Shown: positions 20,401 to 27,719 of the stretch, piece by piece | Numbering within the stretch: position 1 is the first letter of the stretch | How the letters are laid out: every line of letters starts with the position of its first letter | NCBI RefSeq assembly: GCF_963677035.1 | Contig: NZ_OY781472.1 | Location: forward strand, 2,480,001 to 2,544,000 | DNA: 64,000 nucleotides | Reading direction: 5' to 3' | Source: an uncultured Hyphomonas sp. | Lineage (GTDB): Bacteria > Pseudomonadota > Alphaproteobacteria > Caulobacterales > Hyphomonadaceae | Program-made: the position numbers and the translations under genes | Notes under the pieces: generated by a model | What the model saw: only the letters and a program-made list of their open reading frames with translations | Databases searched by the model: none | What the model was told of the DNA's origin: nothing

Positions 20401-22550
20401 TTTCGGGCAGTGCTGAAGCCGGTACCGTACAGCTCGAAACACTGACAGGTACAGTCGATGCCGATACTGTGCCAAACGCAACTGATAGCGGTCTTTCCTT
20501 CCAATCGGGCGGCCTGACGATCGGCAATGCCCTGCTTCTCGATACGCTTACACAGGCGGGGGGCACCATTGACGGCGATGGAAGTCTGACCATTCAGGAC
20601 AGCTTTGCCCAGACCGACGGTTCAATTGCCATGGGGGGCGATGTCGCGATCAACGAAGGTGCAGGCGATCTTGATTTCGTTTCGATCAGCGGCGCGAACA
20701 TCGAACTGACTGCCCCGGCAGGCTCTATTAATGCCGGTTCGCTGACCGCGGCGAATGATCTGACCGTCGGCGCTGGTGACGATGTCGTCTTCACCGGCCC
20801 GGTTTCGGTCGGCGGCAATGCCGAAGTGACCGCCGATACCAACGGCGATGGCACCGGTGGCATCACCCAGGACGATGATGCTCCGCTCAATATCGGGGGT
20901 GACACCGTGCTCGAGGCCTCCGAGGATATCGTGCTCGATAATCCGGACAATGACTTCGTCGGCCCCGTCTCGGGTACAACCGACGGCGGGATGACGCTCG
21001 CCGATGCCAATGATCTCACGCTTGGCACTGTCGAGACCGGAACCGACCTGACCATCGGCGCTGGTGACGATGTCGTCTTCACCGGTCCGGTCTCGGTCGG
21101 CGGCAATGCCGAAGTGACCGCCGATACCAACGGCGATGGCACCGGTGGCATCACCCAGGACGATGATGCTCCGCTCAATATCGGGGGTGACACCGTGCTC
21201 GAGGCCTCCGAGGATATCGTGCTCGATAATCCGGACAATGACTTCGTCGGCCCCGTCTCGGGTACAACCGACGGCGGGATGACGCTCGCCGATGCCAATG
21301 ATCTCACGCTTGGCACTGTCGAGACCGGAACCGACCTGACCATCGGCGCTGGTGACGATGTCGTCTTCACCGGTCCGGTCTCGGTCGGCGGCAATGCCGA
21401 AGTGACCGCCGATACCAACGGCGATGGCACCGGTGGCATCACCCAGGACGATGATGCTCCGCTCAATATCGGGGGTGACACCGTGCTCGAGGCCTCCGAG
21501 GATATCGTGCTCAATAATCCGGACAATGATTTCGTCGGCCCCGTCTCGGGTACAACCGACGGCGGGATGACGCTCGCCGATGCCAATGATCTCACGCTTG
21601 GCACTGTCGAGACCGGAACCGATCTGACTATCGGCGCTGGTGACGATGTCGTCTTCACCGGTCCGGTCTCGGTCGGCGGCAACGCCGAAGTGACCGCCGA
21701 TACCAACGGCGATGGCACCGGTGGCATCACCCAGGACGACGATGCTCCGCTCAATATCGGGGGTGACACCGTGCTCGAGGCCTCCGAGGATATCGTGCTC
21801 GATAATCCGGACAATGACTTCGTCGGCCCCGTCTCGGGTACAACCGACGGCGGGATGACGCTCGCCGATGCCAATGATCTCACGCTTGGCACTGTCGAGA
21901 CCGGAACCGATCTGACCATCGGCGCTGGTGACGATGTCGTCTTCACCGGTCCGGTCTCGGTCGGCGGCAACGCCGAAGTGACCGCCGATACCAACGGCGA
22001 TGGCACCGGTGGCATCACCCAGGACGACGATGCTCCGCTCAATATCGGGGGTGACACCGTGCTCGAGGCCTCCGAGGATATCGTGCTCGATAATCCGGAC
22101 AATGACTTCGTCGGCCCCGTCTCGGGTACAACCGACGGCGGGATGACGCTCGCCGATGCCAATGATCTCAATCTGGGAACGATAGATGTTGACGGGGCCC
22201 TTGGTCTTGATGCGGGCGGTGATATTATCGGCTCAGACCGTATTTCCGTCGGTGGTGATACCGACATCAATGCGGGTGGCAATGTCGACCTTACCAATCC
22301 CGACAATCAATTCGGCGGGAATGTCGATGTCAACGCAGGCGGGACTGTGAACGTTCCAGGAAACTCCACCATTGGTGAAACGGAACAAATTCGTGAGATC
22401 ACTTCCTTCTCGACTCTCACAACCAAGCTCGGTGGCTTTATCACTCCGATGAACAAGGGAATTCGTCCAGATATGATCAACTTCTTCGCCCAAATTTCCG
22501 TCGATAAGGAAAAGGAAGAACTGGTCAAACTTCCGCCGGCTGACCAGTGA
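14424..22550 (+). CDS. Giant TpsA exoprotein (filamentous haemagglutinin-type adhesin with YDG/MBG repeats)
   Basis: 2708 residues from a GTG at 14424, chosen because GGAGG lies 6 bases upstream; an ATG at 14406 in frame lacks this. A long signal peptide ends near APAWAG. The TPS secretion domain follows (DGNANISGEGTATVSIDQSS, NWNDFSI, NPSTILGSLRADGQ, NRNGIAFG), then a beta-helix region with the common GGTWLLDPGSITI motif. From about residue 1145 there are YDG/MBG-type repeats: a divergent one, five almost identical 91-residue copies (1226-1680) and three degenerate ones. Five 96-residue repeats (2112-2591) containing DTNGDGTGG come next. The last 117 residues are unlike the repeats and lack a barrel or LPXTG-like anchor. 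Likely a surface or secreted adhesin exported by the upstream TpsB. The stop lies 5 bases before IS copy 2. Confidence 0.9.
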   Translation: MSHKRQMSKNLGRGRNGFCSGASLTVLAALAPFAAPAWAGPDGANVVDGNANISGEGTATVSIDQSSDRAIINWNDFSIDRGETVIFNQPSSKSITANRVVGENPSTILGSLRADGQIVLINRNGIAFGKDSVVDVAGLVATTSDMDDATFMSGAPMLRFDGAESSSGNIVIEGQVSVGKAGLAAFVAPHVRNAGVIVADLGRVALGSGKGFSVDLYGDGLISFAPGDEIASTVTDVTGTSVQALVENEGEIRAYGGQVLLTATAARDVVHGAVNTSGLISTSSITSDGGSIILSGAGAVSVTGNGSLDVSSENGKGGTVKVLGGTSALFDQASIDATGASSGGTVLVGGNYLGEGSEANADVTLMAPDAIIDASATDNGDGGHVILWSDNYTNGWGTILARGGSNGGDGGFVETSSKDVLNFVGSVDAGASAGAGGTWLLDPGSITIADSGASGTTFPAGTTVADGTATYTPGGTSTILTTNIESSLATNDVLIQTGSGGGYNITVNGDIDWDSTHGLTLSAAADLTVNNSIINTGSGAITLLAGQSAAGTIRNYTSLQSNGGNITLYAGLDATGTSTGQTGSVFTYAPAGESISSNGGDITFANSTLGPAGVPAGGSFLRGLDIRGAVFAGTGDLNITGYGRPGNHDDETSALTLEEFTFTGNNITAYANSQGIGKSRMGLVLVGGVNIRAAGDISLTGIATNGSASELGPDAGYGIATYSKVVTDVTLYAAGNTTLTGSANFNDRNAIDLSLTSSSASSAVRIGYTADGDLTTGNITINGNAAGDGKIVLPSFALIRSDGGDVTIGDNGNALNAVMMPWTVIDTASTFGSITIGGTNTSDLLTDGPIDWSASNAINLIDKDGLGIGTSITNSAVGGDLNIFTATGADGTLSLSDTYTLTADGAINLYSGFLTDASTASGFNGSISLGNTSALVAGGNILARANAALTLLSGATLTSSNGDILLSTEGTGTFTNSAGATPFSAANGRWLVYADDPANTTFGGLESGNSAIWNQANFDTLIGNLSADTIPGDRFAFAVLPDTNGGYIVDTVDQPNKIYGETVASSTDSSTFTISGSSLGTNNGAGSAYLLDDLVGLFDFDVTTDSVGFAATADANTYAVTASGATTFNGQTVIYNSSGNVVVDPRTVTLSGSQVYDSTTTVQGENLIAGNVVNGDSVTVSGSADNAISDPDIGTYNLESTTGLTLSDANYTVVDATGTVDITQATLTAALAGTVTKTYDTTDAATLAAGNYTLTGVFSGDTVALNNPTGGSYDNENVGTGKNVSVSGLSLSGTQAGNYVLAADAIDADIGEINPATLTAALTGTVTKTYDTTDAATLAAGNYTLTGVFSGDTVALNNPTGGSYDNENVGTGKNVSVSGLSLSGAQAGNYVLAADAIDADIGEINPATLTAALTGTVTKTYDTTDAATLAAGNYTLTGVFSGDTVALNNPTGGSYDNENVGTGKNVSVSGLSLSGAQAGNYVLAADAIDADIGEINPATLTAALTGTVTKTYDATDAATLAAGNYTLTGVFSGDTVALNNPTNGSYDNENVGTGKNVSVSGLSLSGAQAGNYVLAADAIDADIGEINPATLTAALTGTVTKTYDTTDAATLAAGNYTLTGVFSGDTVALNNPTNGSYDNENVGTGKNVSVSGLSLSGAQAGNYVLAADAIDADIGEINPATLVIDNVIAANKEYDSKEDATLSGGSVTGFSGDTVSLVTSGATGTFENKNVGTGKAVTASGYTLTGADAPNYVLTQPTGLTADITPATLTVAGSFSAENKVYDSTTNTNIDTSGLVLAGVFSGDQVQLNTENATGSFTDKNVGTSKIVELSTNGSLSGGDAGNYIIGSGAPTTTANVTPFTLDLEYVGVDKVYDGGLDANVVVDSDNRFAGDNLIFNITALYSDKNVGIDKNVTVGSITLAGDDAGNYVLGTASGTAMSDITRLDTVIWTGAGDGVNWFDPANWAGGAVPDLANVANVSLPASLIVTFDDSALSGSAEAGTVQLETLTGTVDADTVPNATDSGLSFQSGGLTIGNALLLDTLTQAGGTIDGDGSLTIQDSFAQTDGSIAMGGDVAINEGAGDLDFVSISGANIELTAPAGSINAGSLTAANDLTVGAGDDVVFTGPVSVGGNAEVTADTNGDGTGGITQDDDAPLNIGGDTVLEASEDIVLDNPDNDFVGPVSGTTDGGMTLADANDLTLGTVETGTDLTIGAGDDVVFTGPVSVGGNAEVTADTNGDGTGGITQDDDAPLNIGGDTVLEASEDIVLDNPDNDFVGPVSGTTDGGMTLADANDLTLGTVETGTDLTIGAGDDVVFTGPVSVGGNAEVTADTNGDGTGGITQDDDAPLNIGGDTVLEASEDIVLNNPDNDFVGPVSGTTDGGMTLADANDLTLGTVETGTDLTIGAGDDVVFTGPVSVGGNAEVTADTNGDGTGGITQDDDAPLNIGGDTVLEASEDIVLDNPDNDFVGPVSGTTDGGMTLADANDLTLGTVETGTDLTIGAGDDVVFTGPVSVGGNAEVTADTNGDGTGGITQDDDAPLNIGGDTVLEASEDIVLDNPDNDFVGPVSGTTDGGMTLADANDLNLGTIDVDGALGLDAGGDIIGSDRISVGGDTDINAGGNVDLTNPDNQFGGNVDVNAGGTVNVPGNSTIGETEQIREITSFSTLTTKLGGFITPMNKGIRPDMINFFAQISVDKEKEELVKLPPADQ
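17857..18098 (+). repeat. Divergent YDG/MBG repeat unit preceding the perfect array
   Basis: Encodes RTVTLSGSQVYDSTTTVQG through LSDANYTVVDATGTVDITQA. It shares the VYD...GD.V...G.Y.L...NY.V spacing of the YDG/MBG domains that follow but is clearly diverged, with a shorter unit. It marks the older edge of the repeat region. Confidence 0.6.
18099..19463 (+). repeat. Five tandem 273-bp repeats (91-residue YDG/MBG domains)
   Basis: Unit starts are at 18099, 18372, 18645, 18918 and 19191; each unit is exactly 273 bases, so recombination between units keeps the frame. Units begin TLTAALTGTVTKTYD and end DADIGEINPA. Units 2 and 3 appear identical at protein level; units 4 and 5 differ by GGS to NGS, and unit 4 also by YDT to YDA. 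Unit 1 differs at a few bases. Near identity at synonymous sites points to recent duplication or gene conversion. Confidence 0.95.
19464..20250 (+). repeat. Three degenerate YDG/MBG repeats
   Basis: Successive domains start at LVIDNVIAANKEYDSKED, LTVAGSFSAENKVYDSTT and LDLEYVGVDKVYDGG. Each keeps the YD, G..GD.V, F..KNVGT.K and NY.. landmarks but has diverged freely. They show what normally aged copies look like, in contrast with the homogenised array just upstream. Confidence 0.75.
20757..22196 (+). repeat. Five tandem 288-bp repeats (96-residue units)
   Basis: Unit starts are at 20757, 21045, 21333, 21621 and 21909, exactly 288 bases apart. Each encodes DLT(V/I)GAGDDVVFTGP, an acidic DTNGDGTGG segment, and NIGGDTVLEASEDIVL. 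The fifth unit diverges over its last 10 codons (LNLGTIDVDG). Only scattered third-position changes separate the copies; one unit has NNPDND for DNPDND. This is a different repeat family from the 273-bp array. Confidence 0.95.
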
Positions 22551-22555
22551 GCGCG

Positions 22556-23368
22556 GCATTGTCAGGGTAAACAGCCTTGTGGCGTAGGGCAGGGGCGTTT
22601 AGCCTTGGAAAATGACGAAATCACCTTGCCGCTACTTCAAGACATCTCCCGAAATCATCCAGCTTGCGGTCATGATGTAAGTCCGCTTTGCGCTGTCGTT
22701 GCGTAATGTCGAAGACCTGCTCCACGAGCGGGGCATTGATATTTGTCATGAAACGCTCCGGCATTGGATCGACCGGTTCGGTACTTATTTCGCGCACAAG
22801 ACCCGCAAACGCCGGTCTGAGCGAATAAGGCAATCGCCGCAATAGCAGTGGCATCTGGATGAGGTGTTCGTGAAGATCCGTGGGCAGATCCACTATCTGT
22901 GGCGTGCCGTCGACCATGAAGGCGAAGTTCTTGAGCCCTTCGTCATGAAGACCCGGGATATCGCCTCTGCATTGAAGTTCATGAGAAAAGCGATGAAGCG
23001 GTATGGCGACCCGCATGCTGTTGTGACTGACAGATGCCACTCTTATCGCGGGGCGATGAAAGAGATTGGAAATACGAGACGCCAGGGATGTGGTCGGCAT
23101 CTCAACAATCGCGCCGAAAGTTCCCACCTTCCTTTCCGCCGACGAGAGCTAGTCGTGTCGCGTTTGCGGCGCATGCGAAGTCTACAGAAGTTCGGTTCAA
23201 TCCATTCGTCGGTATACAGCCACTTCAATCATCAAAGGAATATCGAGAGCAGGGCCAGGTTCAAATCTCTATGTGACGCCGCTTTTATCGAATGGCGCGA
23301 GTTACCCGCTGCCGGAAACCTGCTTGTCTGCGAAAAATGCAGACTGGTTCAAATTCGTCTGACAGCAC
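22556..23368 (+). mobile_element. IS6-family insertion sequence, copy 2 (inactive)
   Basis: Left end GCATTGTCAG starts at 22556, only 5 bases after the TpsA stop codon; right end CTGACAGCAC closes at 23368. Same orientation as copy 1, so the two enclose the AraC-TpsB-TpsA locus like the ends of a composite transposon. The transposase inside is disrupted. No matching target duplication was seen. Confidence 0.75.
22612..23316 (+). pseudogene. IS6-family transposase with two nonsense mutations (copy 2)
   Basis: The frame starts at 22612 (MTKSPCRYFKTSPEIIQL) and is continuous without frameshift. TAA at 22678 replaces the conserved Tyr codon of MMYVRF, and TAG at 22843 replaces a Trp codon of QWQWHLDE. 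The remaining sequence keeps HLDEVFVKI, VVTDRC and NNRAESSHLP, so the DDE residues persist. The normal stop after the C-terminal PAA is also lost (TGA to GGA at 23314), so the frame reads on past the element. Confidence 0.85.
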
Positions 23369-23524
23369 CCCGACGAAGATCAGAACATTGGCAATGGTGT
23401 GTTGCCTATGCTCTGATCTGTTTGTGGGTAAGGAACCACCTATTTCATCTTGATGGCGGCCCCGCACCGTCACAACTGTTGCCTGTATGCATTCACACAC
23501 TGACAACAATCGCATCCTGGAACC

Positions 23525-26134
23525 TTAAAACCGCTTGGTTGCGGAGATGTAGTAGTAGGCTCCGTTGAAGCCGAATTGACCAGCGTTCCGGGTGTAGGGT
23601 GTCTGTCCATTTGAGTAGGACGAGGCCTGGAATGCTGCGCCATCCGCAAGGTTGTTCCACTTGTCAGGATATGTGTTGAAGATGTTGTTCGCACCGACTG
23701 ACACCGAAAGGTCGTTTTCAAATGTGTAGGTCGCGGACAAATCTATGAGGATTTTGTCGGAGAAGGTCTGAACACACCGATTGTTGGCGTCGCATTTGAC
23801 GTTGTCATCGACATCGCTAAGCCCGGTGCTGAACGCCTTCACGTCACCAAAATATGTCCCCCTTGCGAGGAATGACCATTTGCCAAACGAGTAGTTGCCA
23901 GACATTACGATCTTCGTGCGCGGTTGCGCCACTTCAATGAGTTCAATGGCCGTCTGACCAACAAGCAGTCTGTCCTGCACGGCAGGCGCCGCGCCTGCGA
24001 TGAGGGCAGCTGGCGTTTCTCGCTGGTCGACCACGCTTGTTTCGACATGTGTTCCAGCAAGCGTCAGAGAAAGATCGCCTTCGCCGAGAGAGCGCTTATA
24101 GGTCAAGACCGCGTCGACGCCTTGCGTCTCAGTGTCAATCTGGTTGGTAAAGAAGCGAATCTCCCGAATTCCCGGAAATGCAGCGGAAACTGCCGGGTAA
24201 TTCGCGCTTACAAGGCGCTCGGTGATGGCGATGCGATCCTTGATGTCGATCTGGAAAACATCGAGCGTGCCGCTGAGCGTGCCACCAAGGACCTCTCCGA
24301 AGTCACCGGTCAGACCAAGGCTGATATTGTCCGAAACTTCGGCCTCAGGATCCGGGACACCGAGGAGTGCCAGGCGGGGGTCGGCGCTCGCGATTTGTTT
24401 CGTCTGCAGGATCTGGTTGTTTTGGACCGTAGACGTTGTGACGCTATTGCCGATCTGTGCCAGTGAGGGGGCACGAAAGCCGCGGTTGTAGGAGCCACGA
24501 ACGGAGACGGAGTCGGTAAGCTTGTATCTTGCTGCCAGTTTACCAGAAAGGTTGCCGCCAAAGTCACTGTAGTTTTCATACCGCAGGGCCGTGGTGAACA
24601 GCAAAGCGTCGGTTATATCCGCTTCGACGTCGATATAGGCGCCGACATTGGTGCGATCGATGTCGGTTTCATCATCGGGCGCATATCCGGGGCGACCGTT
24701 TGATCCGGTTGCTTTCCCGCTAGCAGCTAGGGGCCCTATGGAGTAGGACGCCGGTGACCCTTGAGTAACGGAGAAATTGTCTTTTCTCCACTGTATGCCG
24801 GACGCTACGTTCAGGTTCCGCAGGCCGTAAACTGAGCCGAAGTCCTTTGCGGCTGAAAGGTCAACTGTCTGCTGATCGAATGCTGTTTGACCTACGTAAA
24901 ATTCGGTCGGGCTCGCATCACCAAGAGAGGCGTTGACCGTATTGCGGGCGTATTGGTCCAGCTGGTTGTGTCCAAACACGTAGGAGAGGTCGACATCCCA
25001 CCCGGCCATTTCTCCTCGAATGCCGCTGGCGAAGGAATAATCGACTGACTTACCGGGAAGGATCGGAACATATCCGTCAGGGAAAATGCCCAGCGATGCA
25101 TTGGAATACGTCGCTGGAGCCCTGAAGAAGCCATAGGCCGTGATCTCCTTGCTCGAGTATCCACCAAAACCATACAGCTCAAAATCGTCTGAAATCGAGA
25201 AGGCAGAGTTCACGAACGCCTGATAGGTCTGGTTCTCGTTCGATCCATAACGTCCGACGACGAAGGGTGTTTGCGGATAGAATCCACGATTCGCTCCGGG
25301 ATTTGCGGTTGAGTAGGGGAAATCACTGGTTGGTCCGACGATCGCGTAGTCGGTCGGCGTCGCAGGGTAAAGCGCACCTATATAGGGGTCAGATCGGTTC
25401 GTTCCCTCGGTCGAGAAATGCTCAAGAGTAAAGTTTAGAAATCCCTGATCCTGTCCGAGCGATATGCCGTTATTGATCGACGCTTTAACTGTGAAGCCAT
25501 CGCCTTGTTCATTGATGCCCGATGTAACGCTGATGGATCCTTCATCAGAAGAGTCCTTGAGAGTCAGGTTGATAATACCGGCGATCGCATCTGATCCATA
25601 TTGAGCTGCCGCGCCGTCGCGTAGAACTTCAATCCTGCCGACTGCAGCCGTTGGAATACTGTTCAGGTCGGTTACAACGGTTCCGAGGCCGGGAGCCACA
25701 TTCAGGTTGAGCGCTGAGAACTGGTGGCGACGTTTTCCGTTTACCAGAACAAGGGTCTGGTCAGGCGCCAGCCCACGCAAGGAAGCAGGGTCAGCAAAGT
25801 TCGTTGCACCGTTCACGCCATACTTCTGTGAGTTAAACGAGGGGGAGGTAAACTGAAGCTGCTGAGCAAGGTCTGTCTGTCCGGTCGCCGCCAGTTCTGG
25901 TGCACTGACGACATCCACAGGCACTGGGCGATCAACATCGGTCCGTGCTTTGCCGCGTGAACCAATCACTGAAACAGTGGCGAGTGTGGCGACATCATCT
26001 TCTTGTTCGACGGGTGCATCGGCTGTTGTGTCTTCAAACGTTGTGACGTCCGATTGCGGATTTTCTTGTGCTTGAGCCCAGGGGGATACAAGTATCAGAG
26101 AGCTCGCCGTCGCGAGTAAAACGCCGTATTTCAT
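23525..26134 (-). CDS. TonB-dependent outer-membrane receptor
   Basis: 869 residues from the ATG at 26134, which has a strong Shine-Dalgarno (GGAGGAAAG); an ATG 15 bases upstream does not. Signal peptide MKYGVLLATASSLILVSPWAQAQ. The plug domain runs from VSVIGSRGKARTDVDRPVPV through SLRGLAPDQTLVLVNGKRR and IEVLRDGAAAQYGSDAIAG. A 22-strand-type barrel follows, ending ISATKRF with the C-terminal Phe. No STN signalling domain is seen. It lies 44 bases downstream of dctA on the same strand, so it is probably cotranscribed and may import a dicarboxylate or a compound containing one. The substrate is not readable from sequence. Confidence 0.92.
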   Translation of the reverse strand: MKYGVLLATASSLILVSPWAQAQENPQSDVTTFEDTTADAPVEQEDDVATLATVSVIGSRGKARTDVDRPVPVDVVSAPELAATGQTDLAQQLQFTSPSFNSQKYGVNGATNFADPASLRGLAPDQTLVLVNGKRRHQFSALNLNVAPGLGTVVTDLNSIPTAAVGRIEVLRDGAAAQYGSDAIAGIINLTLKDSSDEGSISVTSGINEQGDGFTVKASINNGISLGQDQGFLNFTLEHFSTEGTNRSDPYIGALYPATPTDYAIVGPTSDFPYSTANPGANRGFYPQTPFVVGRYGSNENQTYQAFVNSAFSISDDFELYGFGGYSSKEITAYGFFRAPATYSNASLGIFPDGYVPILPGKSVDYSFASGIRGEMAGWDVDLSYVFGHNQLDQYARNTVNASLGDASPTEFYVGQTAFDQQTVDLSAAKDFGSVYGLRNLNVASGIQWRKDNFSVTQGSPASYSIGPLAASGKATGSNGRPGYAPDDETDIDRTNVGAYIDVEADITDALLFTTALRYENYSDFGGNLSGKLAARYKLTDSVSVRGSYNRGFRAPSLAQIGNSVTTSTVQNNQILQTKQIASADPRLALLGVPDPEAEVSDNISLGLTGDFGEVLGGTLSGTLDVFQIDIKDRIAITERLVSANYPAVSAAFPGIREIRFFTNQIDTETQGVDAVLTYKRSLGEGDLSLTLAGTHVETSVVDQRETPAALIAGAAPAVQDRLLVGQTAIELIEVAQPRTKIVMSGNYSFGKWSFLARGTYFGDVKAFSTGLSDVDDNVKCDANNRCVQTFSDKILIDLSATYTFENDLSVSVGANNIFNTYPDKWNNLADGAAFQASSYSNGQTPYTRNAGQFGFNGAYYYISATKRF

Positions 26135-26178
26135 TGTACTTTCCTCCATTTGTTATTTTTTTCCAAGCAAAGCCTGGT

Positions 26179-27507
26179 CTAGTTTTCTGTTGAAACCAGT
26201 TCGGTTGGTGCCTTTCCTGCCAGAGCGTCAGTAAGCATCCTGCGATCAAGTGCCTTCTCCCAACTGGAGACAACAATCGTTGCGACAGCGTTTCCCACGA
26301 AATTTGTGAGCGCCCGGCATTCGCTCATGAAGCGGTCCACGCCCAGAATAAGTGCCATGCCAGCAACTGGAACGGAGGGAACGACAGAAAGCGTAGCGGC
26401 CAGGATGACGAAGCCTGCACCGGTAACTCCAGCGGCTCCTTTCGAGCTGATCATTGCCGTAACAACGAGTAGAAGCTGGTCGGAGATAGACAGATCAACC
26501 CCGCAAGCCTGTGCAATGAAGGTTGCGGCGAGGGTCATGTAGATGTTTGTGCCATCAAGATTGAACGAGTATCCTGTCGGTATCACAAGACCAACCACGT
26601 CCCTGCGGCATCCTGCCTGCTCAAGCTTTTCCATAAGAGCCGGCAATGCGGCTTCTGAAGATGATGTGCCTAGGACAAGCCAGAGCTCATCCTTGAGATA
26701 TTTGATCAGCTTTATGATACTGAATCCGTAGAAGCGCGCGATGAGTCCAAGAACGACTAGAACAAATGCAAGCGAAGTTGCGTAGAAAGTTCCAACAAGC
26801 GCCGCAAGACTGCCAATGGATTCCAGTCCATATTGTCCCACTGTGAATGCCATGGCTCCAAATGCACCAATTGGCGCGAACTGCATGACGATATGGACAA
26901 TGTTGAAGATCACTTCCGAGGCACTCTCCAGAAAATTCTGGACGATTCTTGCTTTTTCGCCTGCCCCCGAAAGCCCCAAGCCCACCAGAATGGCGACGAA
27001 AAGCACTTGCAGGATGTCACCACTAGTCAGTGAGCTGAAGAAAGTATTCGGAATAATATGAGTCAGAAAGCCAACGATTGATTCATCATGAGCGACAGCG
27101 GCATATTTCTCGACTTGAGATGGGTCTAACGTTGCGGGATCAATGTTGAAGCCACTTCCGGGCTGAACGACATTGCCAACAATCAGTCCAATTATCAGAG
27201 CAAATGTCGATACGGTAAGAAAGTACCCCATAGTTTTGCCAAGAATGGAACCGAGTTGTCCGGATCCATTCATTCGGCCGATACCGGCCGCTACGGTCAC
27301 AAAGATGACCGGGGAGATAATCATCTTTACTAGGTCGATGAAGGCCTCACCCAACGGTTTCAGGGAAGCTCCGAAATCAGGAAATGAAAACCCGACCAGA
27401 ATTCCGGAAACAATGGCAACCAGCACTCGGACATACAGATGCTGGTACCATGACTGGCGTTTCTTTTTTGGCGGACTGGTTGTCATGCCAGGTATGGATG
27501 CAGCCAA
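26179..27507 (-). CDS. dctA: C4-dicarboxylate transporter DctA (DAACS family)
   Basis: About 442 residues. The start is taken as TTG at 27507 because GGAGGG lies just before it; an ATG at 27486 ([10 protein letters not shown]) gives the same protein less 7 residues. Family landmarks: [21 protein letters not shown], serine-rich re-entrant loop [34 protein letters not shown], and [19 protein letters not shown] followed by [20 protein letters not shown]. It is an inner-membrane symporter for succinate, fumarate, malate or aspartate-like substrates. It is divergent from dctB-dctD, the classical arrangement of rhizobial dicarboxylate transport genes, and precedes the TonB receptor. Confidence 0.93.
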   Translation of the reverse strand: MAASIPGMTTSPPKKKRQSWYQHLYVRVLVAIVSGILVGFSFPDFGASLKPLGEAFIDLVKMIISPVIFVTVAAGIGRMNGSGQLGSILGKTMGYFLTVSTFALIIGLIVGNVVQPGSGFNIDPATLDPSQVEKYAAVAHDESIVGFLTHIIPNTFFSSLTSGDILQVLFVAILVGLGLSGAGEKARIVQNFLESASEVIFNIVHIVMQFAPIGAFGAMAFTVGQYGLESIGSLAALVGTFYATSLAFVLVVLGLIARFYGFSIIKLIKYLKDELWLVLGTSSSEAALPALMEKLEQAGCRRDVVGLVIPTGYSFNLDGTNIYMTLAATFIAQACGVDLSISDQLLLVVTAMISSKGAAGVTGAGFVILAATLSVVPSVPVAGMALILGVDRFMSECRALTNFVGNAVATIVVSSWEKALDRRMLTDALAGKAPTELVSTEN

Positions 27508-27561
27508 GATTTTCCCTCCCCTTTTTATGGATCGAGCTCTTGCTGGCTCGACGTTCGAGCA

Positions 27562-27577
27562 TGCTGGCGACAAGCCA
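27562..27577 (-). promoter_or_regulatory. Candidate sigma-54 promoter for dctA
   Basis: The minus strand reads TGGCTTGTCGCCAGCA. Against the -24/-12 consensus TGGCACG-N4-TTGC(A/T) it keeps TGGC, the G at position 7, the GC of the -12 element and the GG-N10-GC spacing. It lies about 55 bases upstream of the dctA start, as expected for a dicarboxylate-regulated promoter. Only one site of this kind was found by eye in the 212-base intergenic region. Confidence 0.4.
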
Positions 27578-27651
27578 CGAGCATGTCGAACAAAAAGAGA
27601 AAAATTTTAGTGATTTGTTTTTATTGAACTATTGTAGATCTGTTCGAAGAA

Positions 27652-27671
27652 CTGTGCGTAAAAGCACACAG
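27652..27671. promoter_or_regulatory. Candidate DctD-type upstream operator
   Basis: CTGTGCGTAAAAGCACACAG has imperfect inverted CTGTGC/GCAC(AC)AG arms; it overlaps at its first base a second interrupted palindrome, GTTCGAAGAAC (27642-27652). It lies about 85 bases upstream of the candidate sigma-54 promoter of dctA and about 50 bases before dctB, a normal distance for an enhancer-binding protein site. The binding protein is inferred from context only. Confidence 0.35.
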
Positions 27672-27719
27672 ATATCTTTTTGTTTGTGCATGATCCCGCC
27701 ACGGGCTATGCGTTCTTAG

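Noticed and set aside
18099..22196. CRISPR-like repeat array
   Set aside because: Units are 273 and 288 bases, contiguous without spacers, and form an open protein frame.
20594..22306. 570-codon ORF on the minus strand opposite the 288-bp repeats
   Set aside because: It is the antisense shadow of the repeat units (same 96-codon periodicity, Ser/Pro-rich translation, no start signals).
22678..22845. Stop-codon recoding in IS copy 2
   Set aside because: The stops replace ordinary Tyr and Trp codons and the element shows other decay, so mutation explains them better.
10093..23368. Proof of transposition as a composite transposon
   Set aside because: No matching 8-base duplications were found outside the two IS copies, so only the layout supports this.
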